From: CAZEHS01 sp964511875
Lineage (GTDB): Bacteria > Bacillota > Clostridia > Peptostreptococcales > Acidaminobacteraceae
Length of the DNA stretch: 64,000 nucleotides
NCBI GenBank assembly: GCA_964511875.1
Contig: CAZEHS010000002.1
Span: 23,943-87,942 of the forward strand
Direction: 5' to 3'
Position numbers and translations under genes: made by a program. Within the stretch, counting starts at the first letter, position 1. Every line of letters begins with the position of its first letter. The notes under the pieces are model-generated. The model searched no databases. It was not told where the DNA came from and saw only the letters and a list, made by a program, of their open reading frames with translations. Shown here in pieces: positions 9,196 through 17,914 of the stretch.

Positions 9196-9226
9196 TAGCG
9201 AGATGAAAATCTCGCTATTTTTTTAT
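9196..9226 (+). terminator. Intrinsic terminator of the IclR gene
   Basis: A 9-bp stem TAGCGAGAT / ATCTCGCTA (9196-9204 with 9209-9217) followed by a T-rich run. Confidence 0.88.
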
Positions 9227-9300
9227 GCAAAAAATCTAATGGGTTTGTTCGAGTGAGTGAATACCACCTAATTGATCAAGGGAAAACATTTTCTTTTATA

Positions 9301-9329
9301 TTGACAAACAATTCAGACTGAGCTATATT
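9301..9329 (+). promoter_or_regulatory. Promoter of the flavoenzyme/VOC/ABC operon
   Basis: TTGACA (9301-9306), 17-bp spacer, TATATT (9324-9329), about 60 bp before the next gene. Confidence 0.65.
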
Positions 9330-9387
9330 AAGTTCAACGATGATGAATGGCGTGCGACAATGACGCATATTCGAAAGGGATGAAGAT

Positions 9388-11310
9388 ATGAAATTCGAAA
9401 AAATGTTTGAAACATGTAAGGTGGGCAAGATGGAAGTGAAAAACCGTTTTGTTGCAGCTCCAATGGTAAGTCTTTATATGAACCCTGACGGATCAACTAC
9501 TGAGAGATTTCTAGAATACTATGAGGGCAAGGCAAGGGGCGGCTACGGAATGATTGTAGTTGAGAATTATCCAGTAATGCCAGGTGTAGGGGCCTACGGA
9601 ATCATGGGTGGAATCTGGAACGCTGAGCTTACCAAGGACCATGCCCAGCTTGCTGAAAGAATTAAAAAGCATGGGAGTAAGGCAATACTTCAGCTTTATC
9701 ACGCAGGAAGAGTAGCACAAAGCACTCCTGAAAGGGTTCTGCCAAAAGCGCCAAGTCCAATAGCGGACCCGACGATGTCGAAGACCCCTGAGGAACTTAC
9801 AAAAGATGAAATCAAAGAGATTGTCGAGGCCTTTGCAAACTCAGCAGCAAATGCACAGGTGGCAGGATTTGATGGGATTGAGGTTCATGGAGCTCATGGA
9901 TATCTGCTGGGACAGTTCATGTCACAGTTTACAAATAAAAGAACGGATGAATATGGCGGAAACTATGAAAACAGATTCAGATTCGTAAAGGAGATCGTAT
10001 CGGCAATCAAACAAAGGACCGGGGATGATTTCACAATGCTGCTGAGGGTATCTGCTGAGGATCTGGTGGTTGGCGGTCAGACCATAGAGGATACCAAGGT
10101 GTTCAGTATGATGGCAGAAGAAATCGGAGTCCACTGCATTGATATATCTGTAGGCGTATATGCAAGTGGAACTAATGTATTTGCTCCATACGCCCAAAAA
10201 TATGCATGGCTCCAGGATTACTCCGCGGAAATCAAGAGTGTGGTATCAATTCCAACGATCATAGTCAACAGATTCACTGAGCCGCACAGTATAGAAATGG
10301 TCTTGAAATCCGGTAAAGCGGACTTTGTAGCGATGGCACGGGGAACATTGGCAGATCCGGATTTTCCCAACAAAGTCAAAGAGGGCAGATATGAAGACAT
10401 AATCCGCTGCATCGGGTGCATGCAGGGGTGTGCAGGAAGAAATGGGCAGGGGCTTGATCTTCAGTGCCTTGTGAATCCACTAACGGGTAATACGCCAGAG
10501 TATGTACCTTCACCAGCCCCAATCAAGAAAAACATTGTGGTTGCTGGAGGAGGTCCTGCAGGAATGCAGGCTGCGATTGTTGCGGCTCAGAGAGGACACA
10601 ATGTGACCCTGTATGAAGCGAAGGACCGGCTTGGCGGACAATGGTATGCTGCCTCCATTCCTCCAGGCAAAGAGCAGTATAACTCACTGACAGTATGGCA
10701 GAGAACCCAACTGGACAAACTTGGTGTCAAGGTGGTATTGAATACTCGATTTGAAACAGGCATGCTCATGAAACAAGAGGTTGACGGCTTGATCGTTGCA
10801 ACGGGATCAAAACATATAATGCCTGATATTAAAGGAATTGATTCGGACAATGTACACACGACAGACGACATCCTTTATGGCAGAGTATTTCCTGAAGGTA
10901 CCTGCCTTGTAGTAGGGGGAGGAAACATTGGGTGTGAGACAGCGGAGCATCTTGCTGTACATGGTAAAGACGTAATGATTACAACACGTCAGAATGAATT
11001 CATGCGATGGGTGGAAATGGGTCCGAAAATGGCAGTTATGGAGAACCTTAAAAAACACCATGTCAAGATGATGACGGGGATGGAGCTTATTGAAATCAAG
11101 GCAGGCTGCGCAACGTACAGGTCTGAAGGGATGCTGGTGGATGTTAAGGCAGACAAGGTCATTATCGCAGGCCACTTGATTCCTGAAAACGAACTGGCCA
11201 TACAGGCTTCCGGAAAAATAGAAAACATCATTGTAATCGGTGATGCCAGAGATGTTCAGAGCTGCCACGAGGCAATGCAGGCAGGGCACAAAGCGGGAAT
11301 CGATATTTAA
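9388..11310 (+). CDS. NADH:flavin oxidoreductase / 2,4-dienoyl-CoA reductase-like Fe-S flavoenzyme
   Basis: The 640-residue enzyme has an N-terminal Old-Yellow-Enzyme TIM barrel (FMN; LYHAGR, EVHGAHGYLLGQFMS, FTNKRTDEYGG). A [4Fe-4S] site follows, with cysteines 341, 344, 348 and 360. The C-terminal half has two dinucleotide-binding folds (VVAGGGPAGMQAA for FAD, LVVGGGNIGCETAEH for NADH). This is the architecture of DCR, trimethylamine dehydrogenase and bile-acid BaiCD/BaiH-type enzymes, which reduce activated C=C bonds or oxidise amines. The substrate cannot be read from sequence. It leads an operon with a VOC protein and a sugar ABC transporter, so it probably acts on a compound imported by that transporter or its unsaturated derivative. 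Confidence 0.92.
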   Translation: MKFEKMFETCKVGKMEVKNRFVAAPMVSLYMNPDGSTTERFLEYYEGKARGGYGMIVVENYPVMPGVGAYGIMGGIWNAELTKDHAQLAERIKKHGSKAILQLYHAGRVAQSTPERVLPKAPSPIADPTMSKTPEELTKDEIKEIVEAFANSAANAQVAGFDGIEVHGAHGYLLGQFMSQFTNKRTDEYGGNYENRFRFVKEIVSAIKQRTGDDFTMLLRVSAEDLVVGGQTIEDTKVFSMMAEEIGVHCIDISVGVYASGTNVFAPYAQKYAWLQDYSAEIKSVVSIPTIIVNRFTEPHSIEMVLKSGKADFVAMARGTLADPDFPNKVKEGRYEDIIRCIGCMQGCAGRNGQGLDLQCLVNPLTGNTPEYVPSPAPIKKNIVVAGGGPAGMQAAIVAAQRGHNVTLYEAKDRLGGQWYAASIPPGKEQYNSLTVWQRTQLDKLGVKVVLNTRFETGMLMKQEVDGLIVATGSKHIMPDIKGIDSDNVHTTDDILYGRVFPEGTCLVVGGGNIGCETAEHLAVHGKDVMITTRQNEFMRWVEMGPKMAVMENLKKHHVKMMTGMELIEIKAGCATYRSEGMLVDVKADKVIIAGHLIPENELAIQASGKIENIIVIGDARDVQSCHEAMQAGHKAGIDI

Positions 11311-11327
11311 GCATCAGGGAGGTTTCA

Positions 11328-11747
11328 ATGTCAAAGCATGTATTGGGAGTAAATCATATCGGGATATTTGCTCAGGATCGAGATGAGTCTGTGACTTTCT
11401 ATCAGGACATGCTCGGATTTGAACACGTGTTTACAGCAGACAATGAGAACAATTCAGGTCTATATATCACGGTAATCAAAAAAGGGAACTGTGTTCTGGA
11501 AATCCTTCAATCCGTTGAAGAGGATCAAAATACCGTTTCATCCGCAAAAGCTTCTATGAACCATGTCGCATTCGCCTGCGAGAACGTAAAGCAGCTGGCG
11601 GCCGACCTTAAAGCAAGGGGTATCGAATTTGAAACTGAAGAAACCATTTATGTACCGGAATTTGGAGATCCCCCTGCGGATATTGAGATAATATTCTTGC
11701 GAGGGCCTTCAGGCGAAAGGCTGGAATTATACGAAACATTTGCATAG
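11328..11747 (+). CDS. VOC-superfamily protein (glyoxalase / methylmalonyl-CoA epimerase-like)
   Basis: The 139-residue protein has two beta-alpha-beta-beta-beta modules with metal-ligand candidates His10 (VNHIGIF), Glu58 (VLEIL), His79 (MNHVAFA) and Glu133 (ERLELYE). These are the positions used by glyoxalase I, methylmalonyl-CoA epimerase and extradiol-type proteins. It would epimerise, isomerise or cleave a carbonyl or enol intermediate. It is tightly placed between the flavoenzyme (17 bp) and the ABC ATPase (19 bp). AGGGAGG precedes the ATG. Confidence 0.85.
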   Translation: MSKHVLGVNHIGIFAQDRDESVTFYQDMLGFEHVFTADNENNSGLYITVIKKGNCVLEILQSVEEDQNTVSSAKASMNHVAFACENVKQLAADLKARGIEFETEETIYVPEFGDPPADIEIIFLRGPSGERLELYETFA

Positions 11748-11766
11748 AAGCTTTTGGAGGAATGGG

Positions 11767-13260
11767 ATGAATATTCTGGAAATGCAGGGCATCGAAAAAA
11801 GCTTCAGTGGGGTCAAGGTACTTAAGGACATAAATTTCACAGTGGAAGCCGGCGAGGTCCATGCTATTTGTGGAGAGAATGGCGCGGGGAAATCGACGCT
11901 GATGAAAATATTATGCGGTATCTATGAAAAGGATCAGGGAACCGTACTATTCAAAGGAAAGGAGATTCTGCCCTCATCATCTGTTGTAGATATTCAAAAG
12001 ATGGGAATATCGATGATATTCCAGGAGTTGAATCTTCTTGATGAACTTACAGTTGCTCAGAATATTTTCCTTATGAGGGAAAAGACAAATTTTGGCTTTA
12101 TCGATGAGAAACACATGGTTGCAATGACAAATGAAATACTCAAAGAACTTGAACCGATTGATCCCATGGCCAAGGTTAGAGATCTGGGAATTGCTCAAAA
12201 ACAAATCATTGAGATTGCCAAGGCCATATCCTCTAATGCAGATCTGATCATAATGGATGAACCTACAGCTGTTCTCACTGTTAAGGAAGTTGACATGCTG
12301 TTCAGTCTGATACGAAAGCTGAAATCACGCGGTGTGTCCATCATCTATATTTCACACCGGCTCCCTGAAATTGTGGAGATATGTGACAGGATTACGGTTT
12401 TAAGAGATGGCATGCTTGTAGAGACCTGTCACAAAGGAGAGCTGTGCCAGAGGAGCTTAGCAAATAAAATGGTTGGAAGGGAACTGGAACCTCCTCATGT
12501 GGAACCCTTTGTTGACGAGGGGAAGTGTGAAGCTATCAGAGTACAGGGGTTAACAATAGGGGACTTGGTGAAGGATGTGAGTTTTACAATTCATCGGGGT
12601 GAAATTCTTGGCCTGTACGGCCTCGTCGGTGCCGGCAGAAGCGAAATGGTAGAGGGCATATTTGGAATAAGGCATCAAACCAAGGGTGACATTTTCATAA
12701 ACGGAATCAAGGTGAAAATAAGGACTCCTGGGGAAGCCATAAAGAACAAACTGGCATTCGTAACGGAAGATAGACGTGGGAGCGGTCTGTTCATATACCG
12801 TAATATTGTTGAGAATATGACAACCGTCAGCAATATCGTGCAAAAGGGTATACTGTTGGATCGAAAACGCGAAAATGAAATCACAAAAAAAATGAAAGCC
12901 ATCTTCCAGATAAAGTATGAATCCGAAGACATGCAGGTTGTACAACTTTCTGGAGGCAATCAGCAAAAAATCGTTTTTGGGAAATGGGTGGCCGGTGATG
13001 CTGAGATTTTCTTCTTCGATGAGCCCACGCGCGGTGTGGATGTGGGAGCGCGGAAGGAAATCTACAATCATATCGTTGAAATGTCAAAGCAGGGCAAAGC
13101 AATTATGATCATATCTTCAGATTTAACAGAGATTCTTGAAACTTCACAGAGAATCATGGTGATGCATCAGGGAAGAATTACCGGCGAACTGTCCCATGAA
13201 GATGCAACTGAAGAAAAAATCATTTTCTATGCTACGGGCATTGAATCAGGAGGAGATTAA
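11767..13260 (+). CDS. Ribose-type sugar ABC transporter, tandem ATP-binding protein (RbsA-like), transporter 1
   Basis: The 497-residue protein has two fused nucleotide-binding domains. Domain 1: Walker A GENGAGKSTLMKIL, degenerate signature LGIAQKQIIEIAKA, Walker B LIIMDEPTAVL. Domain 2: atypical P-loop GLVGAGRSEMVEGIF, LSGGNQQKIVFGKW, and Walker B with intact Asp418-Glu419 (FFDEPTRGVDVG). This is the carbohydrate-uptake-2 (CUT2) class, which imports monosaccharides and polyols. ATG 11767 is chosen because TTGGAGGA precedes it; an upstream in-frame ATG inside the VOC gene has no ribosome site. The permease starts 1 bp after its stop. Confidence 0.95.
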   Translation: MNILEMQGIEKSFSGVKVLKDINFTVEAGEVHAICGENGAGKSTLMKILCGIYEKDQGTVLFKGKEILPSSSVVDIQKMGISMIFQELNLLDELTVAQNIFLMREKTNFGFIDEKHMVAMTNEILKELEPIDPMAKVRDLGIAQKQIIEIAKAISSNADLIIMDEPTAVLTVKEVDMLFSLIRKLKSRGVSIIYISHRLPEIVEICDRITVLRDGMLVETCHKGELCQRSLANKMVGRELEPPHVEPFVDEGKCEAIRVQGLTIGDLVKDVSFTIHRGEILGLYGLVGAGRSEMVEGIFGIRHQTKGDIFINGIKVKIRTPGEAIKNKLAFVTEDRRGSGLFIYRNIVENMTTVSNIVQKGILLDRKRENEITKKMKAIFQIKYESEDMQVVQLSGGNQQKIVFGKWVAGDAEIFFFDEPTRGVDVGARKEIYNHIVEMSKQGKAIMIISSDLTEILETSQRIMVMHQGRITGELSHEDATEEKIIFYATGIESGGD

Positions 13261-13261
13261 T

Positions 13262-14236
13262 ATGGCCGCAGAGGTCTCTGTCGTAAAGAAGAAATCAAAA
13301 ATAACGGAAATTTTAAGAAGACTCTGGAAAGATAACAGTTATGTGTTCGCCCTAGCGGTACTTTTGATTTTCGGAGCGTTCGCCAGTGACGCCTTTTTCT
13401 CATCAGCAAATTTGTTCAATGTACTCAGGCAGGTTTCGATAGTAGGAATAATCGCCCTTGGCATGACATTCGTCATTATCAGCGGTGGGATAGACCTTTC
13501 AGTAGGATCTCTACTTGCAGTCAGTGGCGTTGTCATCCTCGTTTCTCAAAAAATCGGGGTACCGATCCCGGCGAGCGTATTATTGGGCTGCCTAACCGGA
13601 ACGGCGATTGGCGCGGTCAATGGTGTTGTAATTGCAAAAGCGAAATTAGCACCCTTCATAGTGACCTTGGCCACCATGACAATTGCCCGTTCCATGGTAA
13701 TCTTCCTATCTGATGGTTCAAGTATAATCGGAGATGCAAACTCACCCTATACACTTATCGGTACTGCTAAGATCGGATCGGTACCCATTCCAGTACTGAT
13801 ATTTTCATTTATGATTATTCTGAGCTATCTTCTTTTAAACAAAACGAAATTCGGAAGATACGTCTTTGCAATCGGAGGAAATGAAACCAACGCTTTTTAT
13901 TCAGGAATCAAAGTCGCAAAGGTCAAAATAATTACGTACGCATTGCTGGGGTTTTCGGTAGGGATCTCAGCCATGATTGAAACCGCAAGACTTGCATCCG
14001 TTTCCTCCTCGTCATCCGGCATGTACTATGAAATGGATGCAATCGCAGCTGTCATCATCGGTGGGACATCACTTAGCGGTGGAAAAGGGAATATCATGGG
14101 CACTGTAGTGGGCATTATCATTTTAGGTGTCATAGGGAATCTGATGAATCTGATGAATATTTCACCGTATCTGAATGGTGCAGTAAAAGGTCTCATTATT
14201 TTAGTTGCGGTACTGATACAAAGACGCGGCAACTGA
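13262..14236 (+). CDS. Ribose-type sugar ABC transporter permease (RbsC-like), transporter 1
   Basis: The 324-residue integral membrane protein has 8-10 hydrophobic segments and the CUT2 permease signatures IISGGIDLSVGSLLAVSGV and AAVIIGGTSLSGGKGNIMG, the latter being the cytoplasmic coupling region. It probably forms a homodimer, since it is the only permease of this transporter. Start ATG 13262 follows AGGAGGAG at 8-bp spacing; an upstream in-frame ATG lies inside the ATPase gene. Confidence 0.95.
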   Translation: MAAEVSVVKKKSKITEILRRLWKDNSYVFALAVLLIFGAFASDAFFSSANLFNVLRQVSIVGIIALGMTFVIISGGIDLSVGSLLAVSGVVILVSQKIGVPIPASVLLGCLTGTAIGAVNGVVIAKAKLAPFIVTLATMTIARSMVIFLSDGSSIIGDANSPYTLIGTAKIGSVPIPVLIFSFMIILSYLLLNKTKFGRYVFAIGGNETNAFYSGIKVAKVKIITYALLGFSVGISAMIETARLASVSSSSSGMYYEMDAIAAVIIGGTSLSGGKGNIMGTVVGIIILGVIGNLMNLMNISPYLNGAVKGLIILVAVLIQRRGN

Positions 14237-14280
14237 ATTTTGTGTATTCACAATAAAATTGATACTAAGGAGGATTTGAA

Positions 14281-15339
14281 ATGTTCAAGAGAATAACTGC
14301 ACTTCTTACAGCTGGTATGCTGTGCCTGTCCCTTGTGGCATGCAGCCCCGCATCACAGGATGCAACAGCATCAGTCGCAACACCGGCAGCTCCTGCAACT
14401 GAAAATCAAGGCGGAATGGAAGAGGCTGTTAAGGCTCCTAAAAACGGCAAGAAATACGTGATTGGTGTTTCACTGCCCTCACCTGATAACCAATGGGTTG
14501 CTGCAGTGATCGACAACGCAAAAAATCAGGCTGAAATGGATTCGGAAAATTTTGAAATCATCCTTACAACAGCAAACAACCCCGGAAAACAAGTGGCTGA
14601 CATCGAGGATATGCTGATTAAGGATCCTGATGCAATGGTGATATTCCCCATTGAGTCAGCACCGATTACTCCAATAGCAGAACAGGTCAAGAATAAGGAT
14701 ATCCCGCTGCTGATTCTGACCAGAGGAATTGAAAGTGAAAATTACGATGCCTACATCCGTGGCGATGACAGATCCGTAGGTATTGCGGCAGCTCATTATA
14801 TCGGTAAAAGGTTGAACGGTAATGGAAATATCGTAATGATGCAGGCAGCTCCCTGTGCAATCACTACAGAAAGAACCAAAGGATTTGAAGAAACTGCTGC
14901 AAAGTATTACCCAGGCCTTAATGTAGTTGCGACAGGAAACGGAAATTTTTCCAGAGAACCTGCGATGAAGGAAATGGAAAACATCCTGCAAGCGAATGCG
15001 AAAATTGATGCTGTATATTCTCAGGATGATGAACAAGCATTAGGCTGCATAGCTGCAATCAAATCTGCCGGCAGAGAGACTGAAATGTTCGTAACTGGTG
15101 TTGGTGGAAATAAGAGCGTTTTGGAACTATTGATGAATGAAGATCCGATGATGGCAGCTACTTTCTTCTATTCACCACTCCAAGGAGGAAGTGCTGTGAA
15201 ATTGGCTGTGAATATGGCCCAGGGACTTGGAATGTCCGATCTTTGGGAAAAATCCGTTCCAAGAGAGATTGTATTCTCAGCGGATACGATTACATCTAAG
15301 AATGCTAAACAATACTATAATCCTGAATCACAGTACTGA
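14281..15339 (+). CDS. Sugar ABC transporter substrate-binding lipoprotein (RbsB-like), transporter 1
   Basis: The 352-residue protein has a lipoprotein signal peptide ending LSLVAC (lipid-anchored Cys21), a short Ala/Thr/Pro-rich linker, and a periplasmic-binding-protein type I fold (VIGVSLPSPDNQWVAAVIDNAK; AQVKNKDIPLLIL region; AVYSQDDEQALGCIAAIKSAG). It captures the substrate outside the membrane for transporter 1. AAGGAGG precedes the ATG. It lies 44 bp after the permease and ends the operon. Confidence 0.95.
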   Translation: MFKRITALLTAGMLCLSLVACSPASQDATASVATPAAPATENQGGMEEAVKAPKNGKKYVIGVSLPSPDNQWVAAVIDNAKNQAEMDSENFEIILTTANNPGKQVADIEDMLIKDPDAMVIFPIESAPITPIAEQVKNKDIPLLILTRGIESENYDAYIRGDDRSVGIAAAHYIGKRLNGNGNIVMMQAAPCAITTERTKGFEETAAKYYPGLNVVATGNGNFSREPAMKEMENILQANAKIDAVYSQDDEQALGCIAAIKSAGRETEMFVTGVGGNKSVLELLMNEDPMMAATFFYSPLQGGSAVKLAVNMAQGLGMSDLWEKSVPREIVFSADTITSKNAKQYYNPESQY

Positions 15340-15391
15340 TCTGTAAGTGCGGTTCGATAGAAGATTCATTCATGGATTATGCTCAACAAAA

Positions 15392-15425
15392 AAATCACTC
15401 CCTATTTTGAAATGGGGAGTGATTT
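15392..15425. terminator. Convergent intrinsic terminator
   Basis: A 15-bp stem with one G-T pair (15392-15406 with 15411-15425), A-rich on the left and T-rich on the right. It lies between the binding-protein gene and the convergent SDR gene. Confidence 0.85.
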
Positions 15426-15439
15426 AATGATACCGGCTG

Positions 15440-16192
15440 TTATTGTACCGGTTGTCCGGTATGGACATTCAAGCCGCCAGAAACCTCAAGATTAATTCCA
15501 TTACAGGATAATGATTCATCTGATGCAAGGAAATACATCGCTTTAGCAACCTCATCAGGCGTACAGATTCTTCTTAAGGGATTCGCTACGTTAAACATTT
15601 TTATAACTTCTGGAGGATTTGCTAAGAACATTGGTGTTGCACATGCCGCAGGACAAACATTATTCACACGGATATTAAACTTCCCATAATCAAGAGCCAT
15701 TGCTTTTACCATGTTTACAACAGCACCTTTGGCTGCATTATATGCTGCCATATTATAGTCTCCGAACATACCCGATACAGAAGCCGTATTCACAATAGTT
15801 CCTCCGCCATTTTCAATCATGAACGGCACGAAATATTTGGAAGTAAGATAAATCGATTTTACATCTACATTAAATAATCTGTTCCAATCATCCTCACTGG
15901 TTTCATGAAGCATGCCGCCGGCCCATATGCCTGCATTGTTGATGATGCTGTCTATCCCGCCCATCGTTTCCATCGTATAGGCATGGAGATTCTTAACGTC
16001 AGCATCTTTTGAAACGTTGCATTTGCAAAAGTAGACTTCTTCAGAACCATTTGCTTTAAGCTCTTCAATTAAGCGGGATCCTTTTTCTTCGTCAAGGTCG
16101 ACAACCATGACTTTCCAACCCTTTTCCAAGAATAGCCTAGTTGCACTCAAGCCCATACCTGATGTTCCACCTGTAATTAATACTCTTTTCAT
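15440..16192 (-). CDS. Short-chain dehydrogenase/reductase
   Basis: The 250-residue classical SDR has the cofactor motif TGGTSGMG, the structural NNAG, an active-site Ser (NTASVSGM) and YNAAK. A substitution of note is NVCPAACATP in place of the usual NxxxPG loop. It would oxidise a secondary alcohol or reduce a ketone with NAD(P). I start at ATG 16192 because AAAGGGG precedes it; a longer in-frame start adds five residues and overlaps that site. It is divergent from the aldehyde dehydrogenase operon, sharing a 195-bp promoter region. Confidence 0.92.
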   Translation of the reverse strand: MKRVLITGGTSGMGLSATRLFLEKGWKVMVVDLDEEKGSRLIEELKANGSEEVYFCKCNVSKDADVKNLHAYTMETMGGIDSIINNAGIWAGGMLHETSEDDWNRLFNVDVKSIYLTSKYFVPFMIENGGGTIVNTASVSGMFGDYNMAAYNAAKGAVVNMVKAMALDYGKFNIRVNNVCPAACATPMFLANPPEVIKMFNVANPLRRICTPDEVAKAMYFLASDESLSCNGINLEVSGGLNVHTGQPVQ

Positions 16193-16257
16193 AATGACCC
16201 CTTTCAAAAATTTTGTTATTCAAAAGCCAGAAACAGTTTGGAAATACTATATATGTT

Positions 16258-16344
16258 CATTATATACAATAAGACCAAATTGTCAACACATCGACAGGTC
16301 GGGCATGTATCTAAGTTGACAATTACGATCAATTGTCGTACAGT
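16258..16344. promoter_or_regulatory. Divergent promoters of the SDR and aldehyde dehydrogenase genes with operator-like repeats
   Basis: Minus strand: TTGACA (16286-16281) and TATAAT (16264-16259), 16-bp spacer, reading to the SDR. Plus strand: TTGACA (16316-16321), 17-bp spacer, TACAGT (16339-16344), reading to the aldehyde dehydrogenase. TTGTCAACAC (16280-16289) overlaps the minus -35 and is one mismatch from the TTGTNNACAA type. Confidence 0.6.
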
Positions 16345-16387
16345 AAGATATATGTATACACAATATGATATGTGGAGGATTTGAGAC

Positions 16388-17875
16388 ATGAAAGAATTCA
16401 AACTCTTTATCAATAATGAATGGGTTGAAGCAGAGGATGGAAAAACCTTCTTCAGCTACAATCCCTGCAACGGTGAACAGATTGCAGAGCTGGCATATGC
16501 ATCTGTCAATGATGTTGATAAGGCTGCGAAAGCTGCGTATGATGCCTTTAAAAGCGGGGTTTGGTCTGACCTGGATTGTGATGAGCGCTCCGCCTATCTG
16601 CACCGCGTAGCAGATATCATGGAACGCCGTTTCGAAGAACTTTGCCACTGGGAAGCATTGGATACTGGAAAACCGATCCGTGAATGTCGACTGATTGATA
16701 TACCGTTATCAATACGGGCATTCCGATTCCATGCGGATGCGATGAAGTCGATAAGAGGACAAGTAATCACGATACCTGGGAAAGATAAATTTGATTATGT
16801 AACATACGAACCATACGGTGTCGTAGCTTGTATTTCACCGTGGAATTTTCCGCTGCATCTGTTGACCCGCTCGATCTGTCCAGCTTTGGCAGCAGGCAAT
16901 ACGGTTATTTGCAAAGCGTCAACAACCACACCGATAACTGCACAGATTCTTGGTGAGATCTTCGTGGAGGCTGGAGTGCCTGCCGGTGTTTATAATGCGG
17001 TTTCCGGCGCAGGTTCAATTGTCGGGGAAGCGTTCTTGGCAAGTGATTATGTGAATGTGGTGACGCTTACGGGCAGCGAACCGGTCGGACGGCGTTTGAT
17101 GGAAGCCTCATCCCAGGCGAAACTGATCAAGAAATTAGTCTTGGAGCTGGGAGGAAAAAGCGCCAGCATCGTGGAGCCTGATTGTCATTTTGAAGGCGCA
17201 ATCAATGGCGTGACACTGGGCTTTTGTATGAACCAGGGTGAAGTGTGCTGTTCGACAAGCCGCCTGCTACTATCTGAGGAAATATATGAACAATTCATGG
17301 ATGCCTTGATTGAGAAAGTCAGTAAGATTCGAATCGGGGACTCCCTTGATGAACGGACACAAATGGGATCCCTCATTGACAAGAAACAGCTTGCCAGCGT
17401 TGATCAGGCAGTTAAGCAAGCAGTTTCCCAGGGGGCGCGAATCCGATGCGGCGGTTACCCGCTGACGGATCCTCCTTTCGATAAAGGATGTTATTATGTG
17501 CCGACCATCCTTGACAATGTTACTCCGGAAATGAATATTTTTCATGAGGAAGCGTTTGGTCCATTGCTTGCTGTTACAAAATATAAAACGCTGGATGAGG
17601 CTATTGAATTGGCTAATGCCACAAATTTCGGATTGGGTGCAGCGATTTTCAGCGAAAATCCCAGAAAACTCCATTGGACTGCCAAGAAACTTGATGCAGG
17701 GACAATTTGGATGAACACCAGTGCCATGTCAAATATTGAATCACCCTTTGGAGGCAATAAGAACAGCGGAATAGGGCGAGAGGACGGCGTGGAAGGTCTC
17801 ATGGAGTACTTGAAAGTCAAGAATCATATCATGTATGTCGGTGAACCTTACTTTGATCTTTTTGGAGCGGAATAA
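16388..17875 (+). CDS. NAD(P)-dependent aldehyde dehydrogenase (betaine-aldehyde-dehydrogenase-like)
   Basis: The 495-residue ALDH-superfamily enzyme has the cofactor motif ISPWNFPLHL, catalytic Glu253 (LELGGKS), nucleophilic Cys287 (GEVCCSTSR; the first Cys aligns with Cys302 of mitochondrial ALDH) and EEAFGPLLAV. It oxidises an aldehyde to its acid. Together with the ferredoxin-linked aldehyde oxidoreductase of the GRE operon, it suggests that an aldehyde is a key intermediate of the island. The chemoreceptor gene follows after 39 bp. Confidence 0.93.
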   Translation: MKEFKLFINNEWVEAEDGKTFFSYNPCNGEQIAELAYASVNDVDKAAKAAYDAFKSGVWSDLDCDERSAYLHRVADIMERRFEELCHWEALDTGKPIRECRLIDIPLSIRAFRFHADAMKSIRGQVITIPGKDKFDYVTYEPYGVVACISPWNFPLHLLTRSICPALAAGNTVICKASTTTPITAQILGEIFVEAGVPAGVYNAVSGAGSIVGEAFLASDYVNVVTLTGSEPVGRRLMEASSQAKLIKKLVLELGGKSASIVEPDCHFEGAINGVTLGFCMNQGEVCCSTSRLLLSEEIYEQFMDALIEKVSKIRIGDSLDERTQMGSLIDKKQLASVDQAVKQAVSQGARIRCGGYPLTDPPFDKGCYYVPTILDNVTPEMNIFHEEAFGPLLAVTKYKTLDEAIELANATNFGLGAAIFSENPRKLHWTAKKLDAGTIWMNTSAMSNIESPFGGNKNSGIGREDGVEGLMEYLKVKNHIMYVGEPYFDLFGAE

Positions 17876-17914
17876 CCGTCTTTTCACTGAAAAGATACAG
17901 GAGGAATAAGGTTA

